Positions 5,144 through 6,888 of a stretch of DNA of 6,888 bases are shown one piece after another. The stretch lies in contig JAIRQG010000026.1 in assembly GCA_031256615.1 (NCBI GenBank), forward strand, positions 1 to 6,888, given 5' to 3'. Numbering within the stretch: the first letter of the stretch is position 1; every line of letters starts with the position of its first letter. The stretch is from Candidatus Methanoplasma sp. GTDB taxonomy: Archaea; Thermoplasmatota; Thermoplasmata; Methanomassiliicoccales; Methanomethylophilaceae. Below the pieces are notes generated by a model. It was given only the letters and a program-made list of their open reading frames with translations. It searched no databases and was not told the origin of the DNA. Position numbers and translations under genes: made by a program.

Positions 5144-6550
5144 ATGTCAGGTCCAAAACATAGCTGCGGAGTGGTCGGCGTGGCCGCCACATACAATGTT
5201 GTATCGGCTATACACAAGACCCTGATGATCATCCAGCACCGCGGTCAGGAGAGCGCGGGGATTTCCATTTTTAACGGCGACGAACTGCATACGGTCAAAG
5301 ACAACGGCCTTGTTCAGGTTGCGCTCAGCACAGAGAAAATAAATAAAATAAAAGGCAACGCCGGCATCGGGCATGTAAGATATTCCACTGCAGGCTCCAA
5401 AAGTGTCATCAACGCTCAGCCGCTGACCGTCACCACAAGTTTCGGATCGATGGCGATCGCGCACAACGGAGACATCACGAACTATATTGAGCTGAAAGAG
5501 AAATATCTGGCCTCAGGAACGTTATTCCTTACGGACTCCGACAGCGAGCTTGTTACGAAGATCCTCAGCAAGCACATGGTGCAGCAAAATGACCCGATAA
5601 AGGCGATGAAAAATACCATGGGGGAGCTGGAAGGCTCCTATGCGATCACAATTTTGATAAACGACAGGCTCTTCGGCATGAGGGACCCGTACGGGATCAG
5701 ACCGCTGTGTATCGGCGAGATAGACGGCGGGCATATCATTGTATCAGAGAGCGCGGCAATAGATGCGCTTAACGGTACCTTCATAAGAGATATCGCTCCT
5801 GGAGAGATAGTAGAAGTGATGCACGACCACTTCGTATCCAACCCCAGCACTTCCAGCAAGAACAAGGCGCACTGCATGTTCGAGTGGGTGTACTTTGCGA
5901 GGCCGGACTCCGTTATAGACAAAAGAGAAGTGTATGAGGTAAGGAAGAGGGTAGGGGAGATCCTTGCGAGAGAATGCCCCGCCGATGTAGACATAATCAT
6001 GCCTGTACCGGACTCGGGGCGTGCGCACGCGATAGGATTCTCCATTGCATCCGGGATACCGTATGAGGAAGGGTTCATGAAGAACCGTTTTGCAGAAAGG
6101 ACATTCATACTTCCTGATCAGAAAGAGAGGGAGATGGCCGTCTCTATGAAAATGAACCCCATCAAAAGCACGGTGAAAGACAAACGCCTGGTGATCGTCG
6201 ACGACAGCATTGTCAGAGGCACCACCCTTAAGAAATTGGTATCCATGCTCAGAAAGGCGGGGGCGAAGGAAGTTCACGTGCGCGTCGGAAGCCCGCCGGT
6301 GATCGCTCCGTGTTATTACGGGGTCGATATGAAATCGAGGGACCAGTTCGTTGCGACCGGACACAGCCTGGAAGAAGTATGCCGTATCATAGGAGCGGAC
6401 AGCCTGGGATACATAAGCATAAAAGGACTCATAGAGGCCATAGACAAACCGGAAAGCGACCTGTGTTTAGCATGCGTTAACGGAAAATACCCGACACGCA
6501 TACCCGGCGAAGTGCACAGATTCCAGTCCACTCTCAATTCAGAATACTGA
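5144..6550 (+). CDS. purF: Amidophosphoribosyltransferase (glutamine PRPP amidotransferase)
   Basis: PurF makes 5-phosphoribosylamine from PRPP and glutamine, the first committed step of de novo purine synthesis. The 468-residue length is typical. The N-terminal glutaminase domain (about 8-235) begins with MSGPKHSCGVVGV, so a 7-residue propeptide would be removed to expose catalytic C8; RYSTAG, AHNGDITNY and SDSELVT are also visible. The C-terminal phosphoribosyltransferase domain has the PRPP-binding motif VIVDDSIVRGTT at 350-361. C244, C390, C441 and C444 match the four [4Fe-4S] ligands of the Bacillus-type enzyme, so this is probably the iron-sulfur, propeptide-bearing class, which is oxygen-sensitive in Bacillus. 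Such a class fits an anaerobe. ATG 5144 sits 9 bases after the rpl37e stop with GGATGA (5135-5140) close upstream. No separate promoter is evident, so it is probably the last gene of the lsm-rpl37e-purF unit. Confidence 0.97.
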   Translation: MSGPKHSCGVVGVAATYNVVSAIHKTLMIIQHRGQESAGISIFNGDELHTVKDNGLVQVALSTEKINKIKGNAGIGHVRYSTAGSKSVINAQPLTVTTSFGSMAIAHNGDITNYIELKEKYLASGTLFLTDSDSELVTKILSKHMVQQNDPIKAMKNTMGELEGSYAITILINDRLFGMRDPYGIRPLCIGEIDGGHIIVSESAAIDALNGTFIRDIAPGEIVEVMHDHFVSNPSTSSKNKAHCMFEWVYFARPDSVIDKREVYEVRKRVGEILARECPADVDIIMPVPDSGRAHAIGFSIASGIPYEEGFMKNRFAERTFILPDQKEREMAVSMKMNPIKSTVKDKRLVIVDDSIVRGTTLKKLVSMLRKAGAKEVHVRVGSPPVIAPCYYGVDMKSRDQFVATGHSLEEVCRIIGADSLGYISIKGLIEAIDKPESDLCLACVNGKYPTRIPGEVHRFQSTLNSEY

Positions 6551-6573
6551 ACGGCAACAATGTGTCAGATATG

Positions 6574-6580
6574 TTCTTTT
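6574..6580 (+). terminator. Possible T-rich terminator after purF
   Basis: The 65 bases between purF and the convergent gene contain TTCTTTT (6574-6580), 24 bases past the purF stop. Archaeal RNA polymerase often stops at short T-tracts without a hairpin, so this is the best candidate site. The tract is short and interrupted by a C. Confidence 0.35.
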
Positions 6581-6615
6581 AACAGAAATTCAGCATTCCT
6601 CGCTCATGGCGCGGG

Positions 6616-6888
6616 TCACTTGCACGTCTTTGCGTGCAGTTTGATCTTTGTCATCGCCCAGTCGTAATGGCTTGATGTGCCGCTTATGAAATATGCTCCG
6701 AGGTTTGTTGTCTTTGTCCATTTGTAAACGCCTTTGGAGAACAGTTCATCGTTGGTATGGGATTCAATGATCCTCATCATCTCTCCGTGGCTTTTTCTGA
6801 CCATATCCTTTGCCGACGGAAGAGGGACGTCCTGATATTTTTTCCAGATCTCCATGTTAAGGTCAGGAAGCATCATCCACGTGTAGCC
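6616..6888 (-). CDS. ClbS/DfsB (DUF1706) family four-helix bundle protein, 5'-truncated by window edge
   Basis: The frame runs on the minus strand from the window end to a TGA at 6618-6616, and covers the C-terminal 90 residues of a protein whose N-terminal part lies outside. It begins GYTWMMLPDLNMEIWKKYQ; the methionines near 6876 are probably internal, because the family has more than this before them. Family-typical segments are PDLNMEIWKKYQ, SHGEMMRIIESHTNDELFSKG, YKWTKTTNLGAYFISGTSSHYDWAMTKIKLHAK. The family includes ClbS, which protects colibactin producers from their own DNA-damaging product by hydrolysing the cyclopropane warhead; most members have no known substrate, and nothing here points to a colibactin cluster. 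The gene is convergent with purF, with no shared operon in view. Its presence in an archaeon, with relatives mainly in bacteria as far as I recall, suggests possible transfer. Confidence 0.85.
   Translation of the reverse strand, partial: GYTWMMLPDLNMEIWKKYQDVPLPSAKDMVRKSHGEMMRIIESHTNDELFSKGVYKWTKTTNLGAYFISGTSSHYDWAMTKIKLHAKTCK
6618..6640. other. Hairpin-forming inverted repeat at the 3' end of the ClbS-like gene
   Basis: TGCACG (6621-6626) and CGTGCA (6633-6638) form a perfect 6-base stem with a 6-base loop, and ACT/AGT at the outer ends extend it with one bulged T. It covers the last codons and nearly reaches the stop of the minus-strand gene. It could act as a transcript-end or stability structure for that gene, or block readthrough from purF, but neither strand has a strong T-run right after it. 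Confidence 0.35.

Noticed and set aside
5744..6364. A 206-codon minus-strand open frame opposite purF
   Set aside because: It is antisense to well-conserved PurF coding sequence, and its protein is His/Arg/Tyr-rich without recognisable motifs.

Overview
The window is chromosomal DNA from an archaeon. This is shown by an archaeal Sm-like protein gene directly followed by ribosomal protein L37e, TATA-type promoters upstream of purine-rich Shine-Dalgarno sites, and an archaeal-type PurF. Gene content and protein style suggest the Thermoplasmatota, most likely a Methanomassiliicoccales-like methanogen. That placement comes from memory of the lineage, not from a search, and is only moderately sure.

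Bases 1-1065 hold the 3' part of an ArsA/Get3-family ATPase gene that starts outside the window. It ends in an Hsp20-like domain and lacks the Get3 CxxC zinc motif. A short promoter-bearing gap follows. Bases 1155-4631 hold four tightly packed plus-strand genes, overlapping or nearly touching, that probably form one transcript: an unrecognised coiled-coil protein built on 11-residue repeats, an AMMECR1-domain protein, a type I dihydroorotase (pyrC), and a YkgJ-type cysteine-cluster protein with a long unassigned C-terminal region.

A second plus-strand unit starts after a 103-base gap with a TATA box overlapped by an inverted repeat. It contains the Sm-like protein gene (4735-4950), rpl37e (4964-5134, only 56 codons), and purF (5144-6550). 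It ties RNA metabolism and the ribosome to the first committed step of purine synthesis, while pyrC in the preceding unit serves pyrimidine synthesis. The last feature is a convergent minus-strand gene, cut by the window end, encoding the C-terminal 90 residues of a ClbS/DfsB (DUF1706) family protein.

Most of the window is ordinary conserved archaeal housekeeping DNA. The points worth a second look are the hendecad-repeat protein beside the ArsA ATPase, the uncharacterised C-terminal region of the YkgJ protein, the inverted repeat over the lsm promoter, and the ClbS-like gene in an archaeon. I see no tRNA, rRNA, CRISPR array, insertion sequence or integration site, and no gene-free stretch longer than about 105 bases.
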